Shown piece by piece: positions 1-6,469 of a DNA stretch of 9,525 bases (positions within the stretch are counted from its first letter, which is position 1; the number at the start of each line of letters is the position of its first letter). Below the pieces are notes generated by a model that ran no database searches, was not told the DNA's origin, and was given only the letters and a program-made list of their open reading frames with translations. A program made the position numbers and the translations under genes. Origin of the DNA: Desulfobulbaceae bacterium (GTDB lineage Bacteria; Desulfobacterota; Desulfobulbia; Desulfobulbales; UBA5123); contig JAOUHH010000091.1 of assembly GCA_029865195.1 (NCBI GenBank), positions 1-9,525 on the forward strand, read 5' to 3'.

Positions 1-83
1 AGCGGCAGATCGAGGAAGGAAGCTATCAGGTCGATTCCCATAAGGTTGCCGATAAGATGATGTGGAGCCTGCTCTCCGACTAG
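1..83 (+). CDS. flgM: FlgM anti-sigma-28 factor, C-terminal fragment (5' end outside window)
   Basis: The open frame runs in from the left edge and ends at TAG 81-83, encoding 26 complete residues that finish IEEGSYQVDSHKVADKMM followed by WSLLSD. The pattern I-x-x-G-x-Y-x-V-D-x-x-K-V-A-D-K is the C-terminal sigma-28-binding helix of FlgM. The family binds and inhibits FliA (sigma-28) in the cytoplasm and is exported through the flagellar apparatus once the hook is complete, which releases late gene expression. The gene is convergent with the minus-strand flagellar operon and is followed 26 nt later by a strong terminator, so it is the last gene of its transcript. Only about a quarter of a typical FlgM is visible, so identity rests on this motif and the flagellar context. 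Confidence 0.85.
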   Translation, partial: RQIEEGSYQVDSHKVADKMMWSLLSD

Positions 84-109
84 TTGGTCTGTTCCTCCAT
101 GTTGTTCCG

Positions 110-146
110 AATCCCCGACGTCATTTTGGCGTCGGGGATTTTTTTT
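110..146 (+). terminator. Intrinsic terminator of flgM
   Basis: A perfect 11-bp inverted repeat (110-120 with 130-140, arm AATCCCCGACG) with a 9-nt loop runs into eight consecutive T residues at 139-146. It lies 26 nt after the flgM stop. In the opposite direction the stem is followed by only two T residues, so it should work mainly on plus-strand transcripts. Confidence 0.93.
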
Positions 147-169
147 GTGGTGCGCAGTTGGGGCAAGGG

Positions 170-192
170 GCGCCTGCCGGTGCGGCAGGCGC
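170..192 (-). terminator. GC-rich hairpin downstream of fliW, possible weak terminator
   Basis: A perfect 10-bp inverted repeat (170-179 with 183-192, arm GCGCCTGCCG) with a 3-nt loop lies 28 nt past the fliW stop on the minus strand. No T tract follows it on that strand (the next bases are CCCTTGCCCC). It could be a 3'-end-stabilising structure, a Rho-assisted end, or a weak intrinsic terminator closing the flagellar operon. With the flgM terminator it fills the 137-nt convergent intergenic space. Confidence 0.5.
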
Positions 193-220
193 GGGGAGGC
201 TTTACGGGGGATTGGATTAG

Positions 221-724
221 TTACGGATTCGTCCCTTCGTCCGACACCAGGACTTGCCAGCAGGGGTCGTATCTGGTCGGGTCAAGGGGGACCTGCTTGG
301 CGATTCGTTTGCCGGGGTTGATGGCAACCGGGCCCAGCAGGTTGGCGGTCATCTCTTCAACCCGCCCTTTGGGGATGGTCAAGATAACCAGGAGTTCCAA
401 CTGGCCGGCCTCCTTCACCGCCAGTTCGTCCAGGATCATGGGCGGGATCTCAGGACGGTAGGTCGGGATCAGCAGCGCCGGGTTGATGGTGACAAAGGCG
501 AGGTTGGGGTCGTCGAGGGACTGGAGCCAGATAAACGGCGACTCCGGGCCGTGCGGTCGCAGCACGAAGCGGCGGGAGTCCGGAAAGCCCAGAAACGGCG
601 TGGTCATGGTGATGATCTTGTCCGCGTCGATGGATATCTCGCCGAATTTAGCGGTCATCATCGTCGCGGGCCGGTTCGGGCCTGCCTCATGTTTGTTGGT
701 CATTGCTGCGGTTGCTTCCGTCAT
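221..724 (-). CDS. fliW: FliW, flagellar assembly factor and CsrA antagonist
   Basis: FliW binds CsrA and relieves its repression of flagellin translation; in Bacillus it is itself displaced by free flagellin, coupling translation to filament assembly. The chosen product is 167 aa. Family features are visible: FGEI near the start, GFPDSRRFVL, then PFIWLQSLDDPNLAFVTINP and, further on, a conserved-looking stretch ending LLGPVAINP. The frame extends upstream to an ATG at 748, but ATG 724 has a clear ribosome binding site (AAGGA, 8-nt spacing), whereas 748, 703 and 661 have little or none. From 724 the protein carries about 20 residues before the FGEI strand where most FliW proteins begin. The gene follows csrA by 43 nt, the usual CsrA-FliW pairing. 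The family assignment is firm; the exact start is less certain. Confidence 0.93.
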   Translation of the reverse strand: MTEATAAMTNKHEAGPNRPATMMTAKFGEISIDADKIITMTTPFLGFPDSRRFVLRPHGPESPFIWLQSLDDPNLAFVTINPALLIPTYRPEIPPMILDELAVKEAGQLELLVILTIPKGRVEEMTANLLGPVAINPGKRIAKQVPLDPTRYDPCWQVLVSDEGTNP

Positions 725-737
725 TGCGGCCTTCCTT
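725..737 (-). promoter_or_regulatory. Ribosome binding site deciding the fliW start
   Basis: AAGGA at 737-733 on the minus strand is 8 nt from ATG 724. The longer frame beginning at ATG 748 has only a weak match upstream, and ATG 661 has none, so 724 is preferred. Confidence 0.7.
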
Positions 738-767
738 GTCGATGGCATCTTCGACCCGGGGGGTGGG

Positions 768-1004
768 TCATGCCGTTTTTTTGTGCTTCAAGATGGCGTC
801 CAGAGCGGGCAGATCGCCGGTGGTCTCGGTGGCGCGTTTGTTCTCCTCGAGAATTCTGGTCAGAACCTCTTCTCTATGGATAGCGACATGGCGGGGCGCC
901 TCGATGCCCAGTTTCACCTGTCCGCCTTTCATCTCGATGACCGTGACCGTGATATTGTCGTTGATGGCGATGGCCTCGCCGGCTTTTCTGGTCAGTATCA
1001 GCAT
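768..1004 (-). CDS. csrA: CsrA, carbon storage / flagellar translational regulator
   Basis: This is an RNA-binding dimer that recognises GGA motifs in mRNA leaders and usually blocks ribosome access. The product is 78 aa starting MLILTRKAGEAI, the canonical CsrA N-terminus. RNA-contact residues known from the family are present: L4, R6, V40, H43 and R44 (within APRHVAIHREEV). The frame is open upstream to an ATG at 1073, but those 23 extra residues do not look like CsrA and lie in a structured leader; ATG 1004 has a strong AGGGAGG site 8 nt away. The protein is longer than the 61-residue E. coli CsrA, with a tail starting EENKRA that resembles the FliW-partnered Bacillus protein (EENNRA). I14 and N55 are conserved; N55 has been implicated in FliW binding in Bacillus. 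It sits between flgL and its antagonist fliW. Confidence 0.96.
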   Translation of the reverse strand: MLILTRKAGEAIAINDNITVTVIEMKGGQVKLGIEAPRHVAIHREEVLTRILEENKRATETTGDLPALDAILKHKKTA

Positions 1005-1019
1005 GGATTCGCCCTCCCT
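1005..1019 (-). promoter_or_regulatory. csrA ribosome binding site with embedded GGA
   Basis: AGGGAGG at 1019-1013 on the minus strand is 8 nt from ATG 1004 and fixes the CsrA start. It contains a GGA core (1017-1015), so CsrA itself could compete with the ribosome here. The autoregulation is inferred. Confidence 0.75.
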
Positions 1020-1052
1020 GGCATCTGCTGGCGTACACTGCGGTTGGCGTGC

Positions 1053-1126
1053 GGGGGAGGAGAGGGTGTTCATGGCTCTCCCGCCCCCCAGTAACGGGAT
1101 TTTGTTGAAAATAGTAGTCCCGTTAC
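1053..1126 (-). promoter_or_regulatory. Structured csrA leader: two hairpins and GGA motifs
   Basis: The 118-nt flgL-csrA interval holds two inverted repeats on the minus strand. The first is a perfect 9-bp stem (GTAACGGGA 1126-1118 with 1099-1091, 18-nt loop) whose left arm includes the flgL stop codon. The second pairs 1087-1076 with 1064-1053, twelve positions with one mismatch and one G-T pair, and an 11-nt loop. Neither has a following T tract, so they are not ordinary terminators. GGA cores occur at 1120-1118, 1081-1079 and, downstream, 1017-1015. Possible roles are CsrA autoregulation, uncoupling of csrA translation from flgL, or mRNA processing. The structures are seen in the sequence; the function is inferred. 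Confidence 0.5.
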
Positions 1127-3072
1127 AGGAAATTCACAAGACTTAACTGCATGGTCTTGGCGGCCGCGGTAAGGGCGGACTGGTAGGCGAACTCCTTGGC
1201 CTTCAGGCGCATGATCGCCTCGGTGACATCGGTGTCCTGTCTTTCGGAGAGGGCCTCCGTGTTGGAAAGCTCGACGTCGCCGAGGATCTTGTTCTGGATT
1301 TCGATGCGGTTCTGGCGGGCGCCGAAGTCTGAAATCTGGTTGGTCAGTTTGTCCATGATGGAGTCCATCTCGGCCATGGAGAGCTGCAGGGCGTGGGATT
1401 GCATGACGCTTTGGTCGATGCCGATGGCGTCGGTGACGTTGCTGCTGTCGTTGTCGATGGCGACCGTATAGCGGTTCGGGTCGTCGCTGTTGATCTGCAG
1501 ATGATTGTCCGCATCCCAGGAGGCGTTGAGGCCAGGGATGCCGTCCAGTTTCTGGCGGATCGTTTCCGGGGTGTCGAAGGTCGGATCGACGGGGATGGAG
1601 TATGTATTGTTCTGTGCCGGGTAAACGTCATGGTCGGTGATGGTCACATCAAAGGTGCCGGCGACAACGGTGCTTGCGTCGATGCCGGTCAAGCCACTTG
1701 CAAGGGTGCTGCCGGGCCCGGTGACACGGCCGCTGCTGGTCACTTCCGTGTAGTTCTCGCCGCGCAGCGCATCCTCGAGCCTCTTTAGGCCGGAGAAGAC
1801 GTTGGTGTCCGAAAGCGCCACGTTGCCACGTTTGGTTACGGCCAGGTTACTGCCCTTGCTGATCTTGATTTCGAAGTCATGATCGCGGTCGCCGTTGTAG
1901 CGTACCGCACCGTCGCGATTAGCGATGGCGCGGACCCAGATCTCGCCGTCGCCGGCGGTGTCGTCGGGTTCGCCGGAACTGGCGGTGCCGCCACCCAGCC
2001 CGAGGGCGTCCAGGGCGGTGTCGGTGCCGTCGCCGGTCTTGACCAGGAATCTTTCATCCGATTTCAGTTGCACGGAGCCGAAATAGACCTTGTCGGTGGG
2101 CGGGGCGCCGCCGTTGAGGTTGGTGATTGCCTCGCCGTTGGCCGTGGTCTGGATCTGGATGTTGCGGCCGTCGACGGCGGTGAGAACGAGTTTGCCGCCG
2201 TTGTTGCTGGCAAGGACGCCGGTTGTGCTGCTCTGGGCGTTGATGGCGGCGGTCAGGTCGGTGCCGTTGTCGCCGGCCTGGATCCCTGCCACTGCGCCGA
2301 TGTCGACGCCGTTGATGACAAGGTCGCCCGCGACCAGGGCACCGGCGGCGATGGCGGCGCCGCCTTGTCGGCTGGCCGGGATGATGTTGGCGGTTACCCC
2401 GCTCTGGGCGCTGATATCGTTGACCACCTTGGCCACGGCGTTGGCCGACATGTCCTCGTAGGGCAGGCCGGTGCCGTCGGCCGCGGCGGCGCCGGCGGCG
2501 ATGCCGTTGATGATGAGATCCCCGGCGGCAAGCGGTGTTGAGGCCGGCGGGACCGGGGTGCGATCGATGGTGGCGAAGGTATTGCCGTTAAGCCGGTAGC
2601 CGTCGTAACGGTCCTTGCTGAACGGGGTCGGCTCGGCGACGGTGTAGCCGCTGGTACGATAACCTCCGAACAGGTATTTGCCGTTCAGTTCGCTGTTGCT
2701 GAGGAGGACCGAATGCTCAAAGAGGTTCCGAACCTCAGCGGCAATAAGGACCCGGTTTGCTGGGGAAACGGTGTCGTTGGCGGCCTGGATGGTCAGGGTT
2801 TTGGCGCGGATCATCTGCGTTTTGATCTCGGCGAGACTGGTCTCCGCGGCGGCTATCTTGCCTTTGCCGTAGGAGAGATTCTCCTGATACTGGATGACGC
2901 TGCTCAGGTTGGTGCGAAGCGAGAGGGCGACGGCCAGGTTGACCGGGTCGTCCGACAGCCTGGACATTTGCCGGCCGGTGGCGATCTCGTTGTTTATTTT
3001 GGCGAGATCGGTGGTGGTTCTGTCCAGATTGTTCAGGATATTGGTGTGGATGGTCGACATGGTGATGCGCAT
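1123..3072 (-). CDS. flgL: FlgL, hook-filament junction protein 2 (enlarged)
   Basis: FlgL is the flagellin-like adaptor between FlgK and the filament, exported by the flagellar type III system. The product is 649 aa, about twice the usual 300 or so. Residues 1-140 form the flagellin-type N-terminal coiled-coil region (MRITMSTIHTNIL; ATGRQMSRLSDDPVN; NGKYLFGGY near 130). Residues about 550-649 form the C-terminal helix, ending TMQLSLVNFL as in flagellins. The roughly 410-residue middle is an expanded, surface-type region with two flagellin IN-type units (about 182-236 and 247-315) and a further beta-rich module (about 471-552) resembling one in FlgK. The start is set by AGGAG overlapping the flgK stop, 8 nt from ATG 3072; the gap to flgK is 11 nt. 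The frame is intact throughout, so the length is not an artefact of a fused neighbour. Confidence 0.95.
   Translation of the reverse strand: MRITMSTIHTNILNNLDRTTTDLAKINNEIATGRQMSRLSDDPVNLAVALSLRTNLSSVIQYQENLSYGKGKIAAAETSLAEIKTQMIRAKTLTIQAANDTVSPANRVLIAAEVRNLFEHSVLLSNSELNGKYLFGGYRTSGYTVAEPTPFSKDRYDGYRLNGNTFATIDRTPVPPASTPLAAGDLIINGIAAGAAAADGTGLPYEDMSANAVAKVVNDISAQSGVTANIIPASRQGGAAIAAGALVAGDLVINGVDIGAVAGIQAGDNGTDLTAAINAQSSTTGVLASNNGGKLVLTAVDGRNIQIQTTANGEAITNLNGGAPPTDKVYFGSVQLKSDERFLVKTGDGTDTALDALGLGGGTASSGEPDDTAGDGEIWVRAIANRDGAVRYNGDRDHDFEIKISKGSNLAVTKRGNVALSDTNVFSGLKRLEDALRGENYTEVTSSGRVTGPGSTLASGLTGIDASTVVAGTFDVTITDHDVYPAQNNTYSIPVDPTFDTPETIRQKLDGIPGLNASWDADNHLQINSDDPNRYTVAIDNDSSNVTDAIGIDQSVMQSHALQLSMAEMDSIMDKLTNQISDFGARQNRIEIQNKILGDVELSNTEALSERQDTDVTEAIMRLKAKEFAYQSALTAAAKTMQLSLVNFL
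2128..2529 (-). repeat. Two flagellin IN-type units in the FlgL middle domain
   Basis: Residues about 182-236 start AAGDLIINGIAAG and residues about 247-315 start VAGDLVINGVDIG. Each continues through an alanine-containing helix (NAVAKVVNDISAQSGV; TDLTAAINAQSSTTGV) followed by a beta strand. This matches the flagellin IN motif of filament and cap proteins, which lies in solvent-exposed domains. The copies are diverged in sequence and look like an old internal duplication. Confidence 0.75.
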
Positions 3073-3083
3073 AGTGGTTACTC

Positions 3084-5939
3084 CTAGCCAATGCCCATGG
3101 CTGACAGCAGGGTTTTGTACATTTCGTCGGAGGCGGAGATAAGCTTGGCCGCGGCCGAGTATGCGTGTTGGAATTTGATCAGGTTGGCCATCTCTTCGTC
3201 CAGGGAGACGCCGGACTGTGCGTCCCGCATCTCGTTCATCTGGTTCATGACGATGTCCGAGTATTCGATGTTGCGGCCCAGGGTGCGGCCGCGGGTGCCG
3301 ATCTCCGCCACCAGGGCGTTGTAGAAATCATCCAGGGTGTTGGTGGCGCCGCCGGTGAAGCGGACATACTCGTCGTGTTGAATGGTGTTCATGTCCAGGG
3401 CATTGGAGTTGTCGCCCCGGAAGATTTTGCCGGTGTCGGTGATTTTTCCCGCTGCGATGTAGTCGAGGTTGCTCGACATCAGTGAGTTTACACCGAAAGA
3501 GCCGGCGCTGTGGCCGGTGAGGAAGGTGTTGATGCCCGCCACCTGCAGAAAGTTGGTGCTGTCGCTGGTAAACGCGAACTGATGGCCGGCGTCGTCGTTG
3601 GTAAAGCGCAACCGGTTTTCCTGCACGCGGGCGGCGAGGAAGCCGTCGACGCCCGCTTTTTTGAGCGCGCTGTTGATGGCGGCGGCGACATCGGTCATGG
3701 TGGTGGCCCGTTCAATGTCGATTGTCACCGGTTGCGGCAGCACCGTTTCGCCGTCCGCGTCGTAAATCCAGATGCCGAAGCTGTTGCCGTCGAGCTGCAT
3801 TTCATCGGCGTAATCGAGGCCCTGCAGTGAGGCGGTGATGAAGCCGTGCTGGGCCGGGTCGTAGATGACCTCGCCATCGTTGGGGGCATCGTCGCTCAGG
3901 CCGCCGCCGACGGCACTGGCTTCCCATTCCGTCGTGAACGGCACCACGTCGGTGGTGCCGGTGCGGTTGTAGTTGGACAAGGTGATTTCCGAAATATCGC
4001 CCGGCAGGGTATTTCGGAAGACGATGGAATTTTGCGCGCCGCCGTTCAGGCCGTTGCCGATCAGGGCCTCGACGCCGGTGGCGTTTTTGTAGACATTGAT
4101 GGCACTGACGATCTGGGTCGCCACCTCTTCTTCGCTGAGCGGTGCCGCCCCGAAGGTGACGGGGACGGTAACGTCGTTGAGGCTGAACTTGAAGTTGGCG
4201 GTGTTGGGCGCCGCAAGCCCCAGGACCGGTGAGGTCGAGTAGGTGGTGGTACTCATGGCGCCGCCGAGACCCAGATGGTCGAGGAACATGTCGTCGTTGC
4301 CGCCGTCGATGGTCATGGTCGCGGTGCTGAACATGGTCAGGGTGCCGGTGTTGTGGGTTTTGTCGGCAACGTAGGTGTCGTTGGCAAGCTTGAGCCTGTC
4401 GTCGAGGGCGGTGTCCATGCCGCTGACCACGATCCGGGACTCGTCGCCGGCAAGGGTGTTGAAGAGGACGATGGAGTTGTTGCCACCGCCGTTGGTCCCG
4501 TCGCCGACTACGGCCTTGATGGTCATGTCGATGGGGTTGTCGGGGTCGGCGTTGTAGGCATCGAGTGCCGTATTGATGCTGCTGACGATCCCGGCGGCAA
4601 AGGCCGCCTGGTCGCCGACCTCGGTAGCCACCACGGTGTGGGTGATGTCGATGCCGTTTATCTGAAAATTGATGACGTCGCCGGCGACAAGCCCGGCGGC
4701 ATCCACCGCTGCACTGCCGGCGGTGAGGGTGGTCAGTTTGGCGTTGACGCCGACAATGGCCTCGTTGATCGCCTTGGCCGCATTGTATGCCTTGCCCATG
4801 GCCAGACCGTTGATCTTGGCAACACCGTCGATTTGGCCGATTTCACGGCCGTTTATGGTGAAGATGCCCGCCTCGAGGGTTTCATGGGCGGTGGTGGCGT
4901 CGACCACGGTGGAGAGGACGCCGGTGTTGTCGGCCCGCTCGGCGCCGGTGATCGATTCCGAATAGGGGACGAGGCCCACGCCCTGGGAGTGAATCTGGTT
5001 CACTTCCCGGATCATGGCGTTGGCCAGGGCGTCAAGGCGGCCGAGGTAGTTGTTCGGGTCGCCTTCGAGCAGTTCACTCCGCACCTCAAGCCAGCCGCCG
5101 ATTTTGCCGCCCAGTTCCATGCCGTCGCCGACGGAGGCGCGAATGGTTTTGCCGTTGACGTCGGTATCCAGCACATACAGCTGGTTGTTGCCCCACTGGA
5201 CCTGCCAGCTGGTGCCGGTGTCCACCAGGGAATGGCCGTCGGCCATCATGATGGAGTAGCCGCCGGTGTTGGCGTCCTCGAAATAGGTGATGTCGAGCAG
5301 GCCGGCGAGCTGCTTGGTCAGTTCGTCGCGCTGGTCGCGCAGGTCGTTGGCCTGATGATTTTCGCTTTCTACGTTGGAGATCTGGATATTGAGATTGGCG
5401 ATCTCGGCGGTCAGCGAATTGACATCGCCCACCGCGGCGTCGAGGCTGACGCCGATATCGTAGCGGCCTTGGGTGACCTCACTGTTCATGCTTTGCAGAT
5501 GGTCGAAGAGCAACTCGGCCTGCTGCACCACCTGCTGACGCGAGGCGACGATTTCCGGATTGTCGGCAAGCTTCTGCCAGCTGTCCCAGAACTGGTTCAT
5601 CAGATCGTTCAGGGCCATGCCGGGTGCTTCATTGAAGATCGTCTCGACGACCCGGATCGCGCTCTGTTGCGCCTGCAGGTTGCTGTGGGTGGAGGCCTGA
5701 TTGATGATCCGCTGGGTCATGAACTGATCGTATTGCCGGGTGATGCGATCGCCATGTACGCCGTTGCCGATGGTGCCGACGGCGACCGGGGTGCCGCTGT
5801 TGGGCACCAGGCTCAGGGTCTGCCGGGTGTAGCCGGGGGTGTCGACATTGGCGACGTTGTGCGAGGCCACCTGCATGGAGAGCTGGTGGGCAAGCAGCGC
5901 TTCCTTGGCGATGTTGAGGACCGAGGCGATACCGGCCAT
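3084..5939 (-). CDS. flgK: FlgK, hook-filament junction protein 1 (enlarged)
   Basis: FlgK forms the first junction layer on the hook, before FlgL and the filament. The product is 951 aa, against about 550 in E. coli. Residues 1-45 carry the axial-protein N-terminal motif (LSMQVASHNVANVDTPGYTRQ within 20-40); a long helical region follows to about 215, including NDLRDQRDELTKQLAGLL near 198-215. The C-terminus (about 885-951) has VSLDEEMANLIKFQHAYSAAA and ends LLSAMGIG, typical of FlgK. The enlarged middle (about 400-820) holds two diverged copies of one unit (about 420-515 and 581-668) and a third beta-rich module (about 714-806) like one in FlgL. ATG 5939 lies 2 nt after the flgN stop, with GAGAGG as ribosome binding site. 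The frame is uninterrupted. Identity is firm; the role of the insertions is unknown, probably surface exposed. Confidence 0.96.
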   Translation of the reverse strand: MAGIASVLNIAKEALLAHQLSMQVASHNVANVDTPGYTRQTLSLVPNSGTPVAVGTIGNGVHGDRITRQYDQFMTQRIINQASTHSNLQAQQSAIRVVETIFNEAPGMALNDLMNQFWDSWQKLADNPEIVASRQQVVQQAELLFDHLQSMNSEVTQGRYDIGVSLDAAVGDVNSLTAEIANLNIQISNVESENHQANDLRDQRDELTKQLAGLLDITYFEDANTGGYSIMMADGHSLVDTGTSWQVQWGNNQLYVLDTDVNGKTIRASVGDGMELGGKIGGWLEVRSELLEGDPNNYLGRLDALANAMIREVNQIHSQGVGLVPYSESITGAERADNTGVLSTVVDATTAHETLEAGIFTINGREIGQIDGVAKINGLAMGKAYNAAKAINEAIVGVNAKLTTLTAGSAAVDAAGLVAGDVINFQINGIDITHTVVATEVGDQAAFAAGIVSSINTALDAYNADPDNPIDMTIKAVVGDGTNGGGNNSIVLFNTLAGDESRIVVSGMDTALDDRLKLANDTYVADKTHNTGTLTMFSTATMTIDGGNDDMFLDHLGLGGAMSTTTYSTSPVLGLAAPNTANFKFSLNDVTVPVTFGAAPLSEEEVATQIVSAINVYKNATGVEALIGNGLNGGAQNSIVFRNTLPGDISEITLSNYNRTGTTDVVPFTTEWEASAVGGGLSDDAPNDGEVIYDPAQHGFITASLQGLDYADEMQLDGNSFGIWIYDADGETVLPQPVTIDIERATTMTDVAAAINSALKKAGVDGFLAARVQENRLRFTNDDAGHQFAFTSDSTNFLQVAGINTFLTGHSAGSFGVNSLMSSNLDYIAAGKITDTGKIFRGDNSNALDMNTIQHDEYVRFTGGATNTLDDFYNALVAEIGTRGRTLGRNIEYSDIVMNQMNEMRDAQSGVSLDEEMANLIKFQHAYSAAAKLISASDEMYKTLLSAMGIG
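3936..4682 (-). repeat. Duplicated unit inside the FlgK middle domain
   Basis: FlgK residues about 420-515 and 581-668 are diverged copies of one module. The clearest part is GDGTNGGGNNSIVLFNTL (residues 479-496) against GNGLNGGAQNSIVFRNTL (residues 628-645). Over the aligned 30-residue core (480-509 against 629-658) I count 16 identities. Both copies are preceded by an INxAL or SAIN-type helix. About 65 residues containing LDHLGLGG separate them. Confidence 0.8.
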
Positions 5940-5941
5940 GA

Positions 5942-6460
5942 CTATACCTCTCTGCTCAGCAGGTTGGCCCGCGAAGCGAGTTGTTTGTGGGTGCCCTTGG
6001 TGGAATAGATCGGGCGTTCAGCCACCGCGTTGGAGATCAGCTGGATGGCGTCGTTGAGGAATTTGCCGGTATCCTCGGCGAACTGCTTGTTGAAGAGATT
6101 TTTTTCGTCGATGTTTTTGCGCAGTTCCGCCAGTCGGTCCCGGTAGCTGGCAAGGCGGTCGTTCTCGGCCTCGCTGACGAAGGGGGTGAGGGCGGCGAGC
6201 CTGATGACTTTCTCGTTGCTGTCCGGCCAGAGGCGGCGCGATTCTTCCTGCAGCGCCCCATCGAGATTCTTCAGGCGGAGCAGCTGGTGCTCCTTTTTCT
6301 GGCTCAGGCTGAGCAGGGCTTGCATGTCCATTTCGATCAAGGCCGTTTTCTCTTCGCCGAGCAGGAGAAGGAGTTCTTCGCCGAGCACGATTTGCCGCTC
6401 AAATAATTCAAGCAGTTTTGCGGGGTTGATATGTTTGGAAAGCTTTTCTTCAGTTTTCAT
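5942..6460 (-). CDS. flgN: FlgN, type III export chaperone for FlgK and FlgL
   Basis: FlgN is a small cytoplasmic helical chaperone that binds the C-termini of FlgK and FlgL and delivers them to the export gate. The product is 172 aa and almost entirely predicted helix, with acidic and leucine-rich heptads (EELLLLLGEEKTALIEMD near 28-45) and the LSLSQKKEHQL stretch, as in the FlgN family. The C-terminal segment (YSTKGTHKQLASRANLLSREV) resembles the usual FlgN tail. There is no signal peptide or membrane segment. ATG 6460 lies 9 nt after the flgJ stop with a GAGG site; the stop is 2 nt from flgK, so chaperone and substrate are probably translationally coupled. The family is poorly conserved, so the call rests on helical character, length and position together. 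Confidence 0.88.
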   Translation of the reverse strand: MKTEEKLSKHINPAKLLELFERQIVLGEELLLLLGEEKTALIEMDMQALLSLSQKKEHQLLRLKNLDGALQEESRRLWPDSNEKVIRLAALTPFVSEAENDRLASYRDRLAELRKNIDEKNLFNKQFAEDTGKFLNDAIQLISNAVAERPIYSTKGTHKQLASRANLLSREV

Positions 6461-6469
6461 GGTTGAGCC

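Noticed and set aside
48..55. GCCGATAA on the plus strand, a perfect sigma-28 -10 element
   Set aside because: It encodes the conserved A-D-K of FlgM, has no TAAA about 15 nt upstream, and would transcribe only the end of flgM into its terminator.
1005..1073. Longer CsrA beginning at ATG 1073
   Set aside because: The extra 23 residues are not CsrA-like, the region is a structured leader, and ATG 1004 has both a strong ribosome binding site and the canonical MLILTRK start.
4275..6008. 577-codon open frame on the plus strand opposite flgK
   Set aside because: It is antisense to a clearly real flgK. Its product is a low-complexity run of G, V, D and H with no recognisable family, as expected from an opposite-strand shadow of a GC-rich gene.
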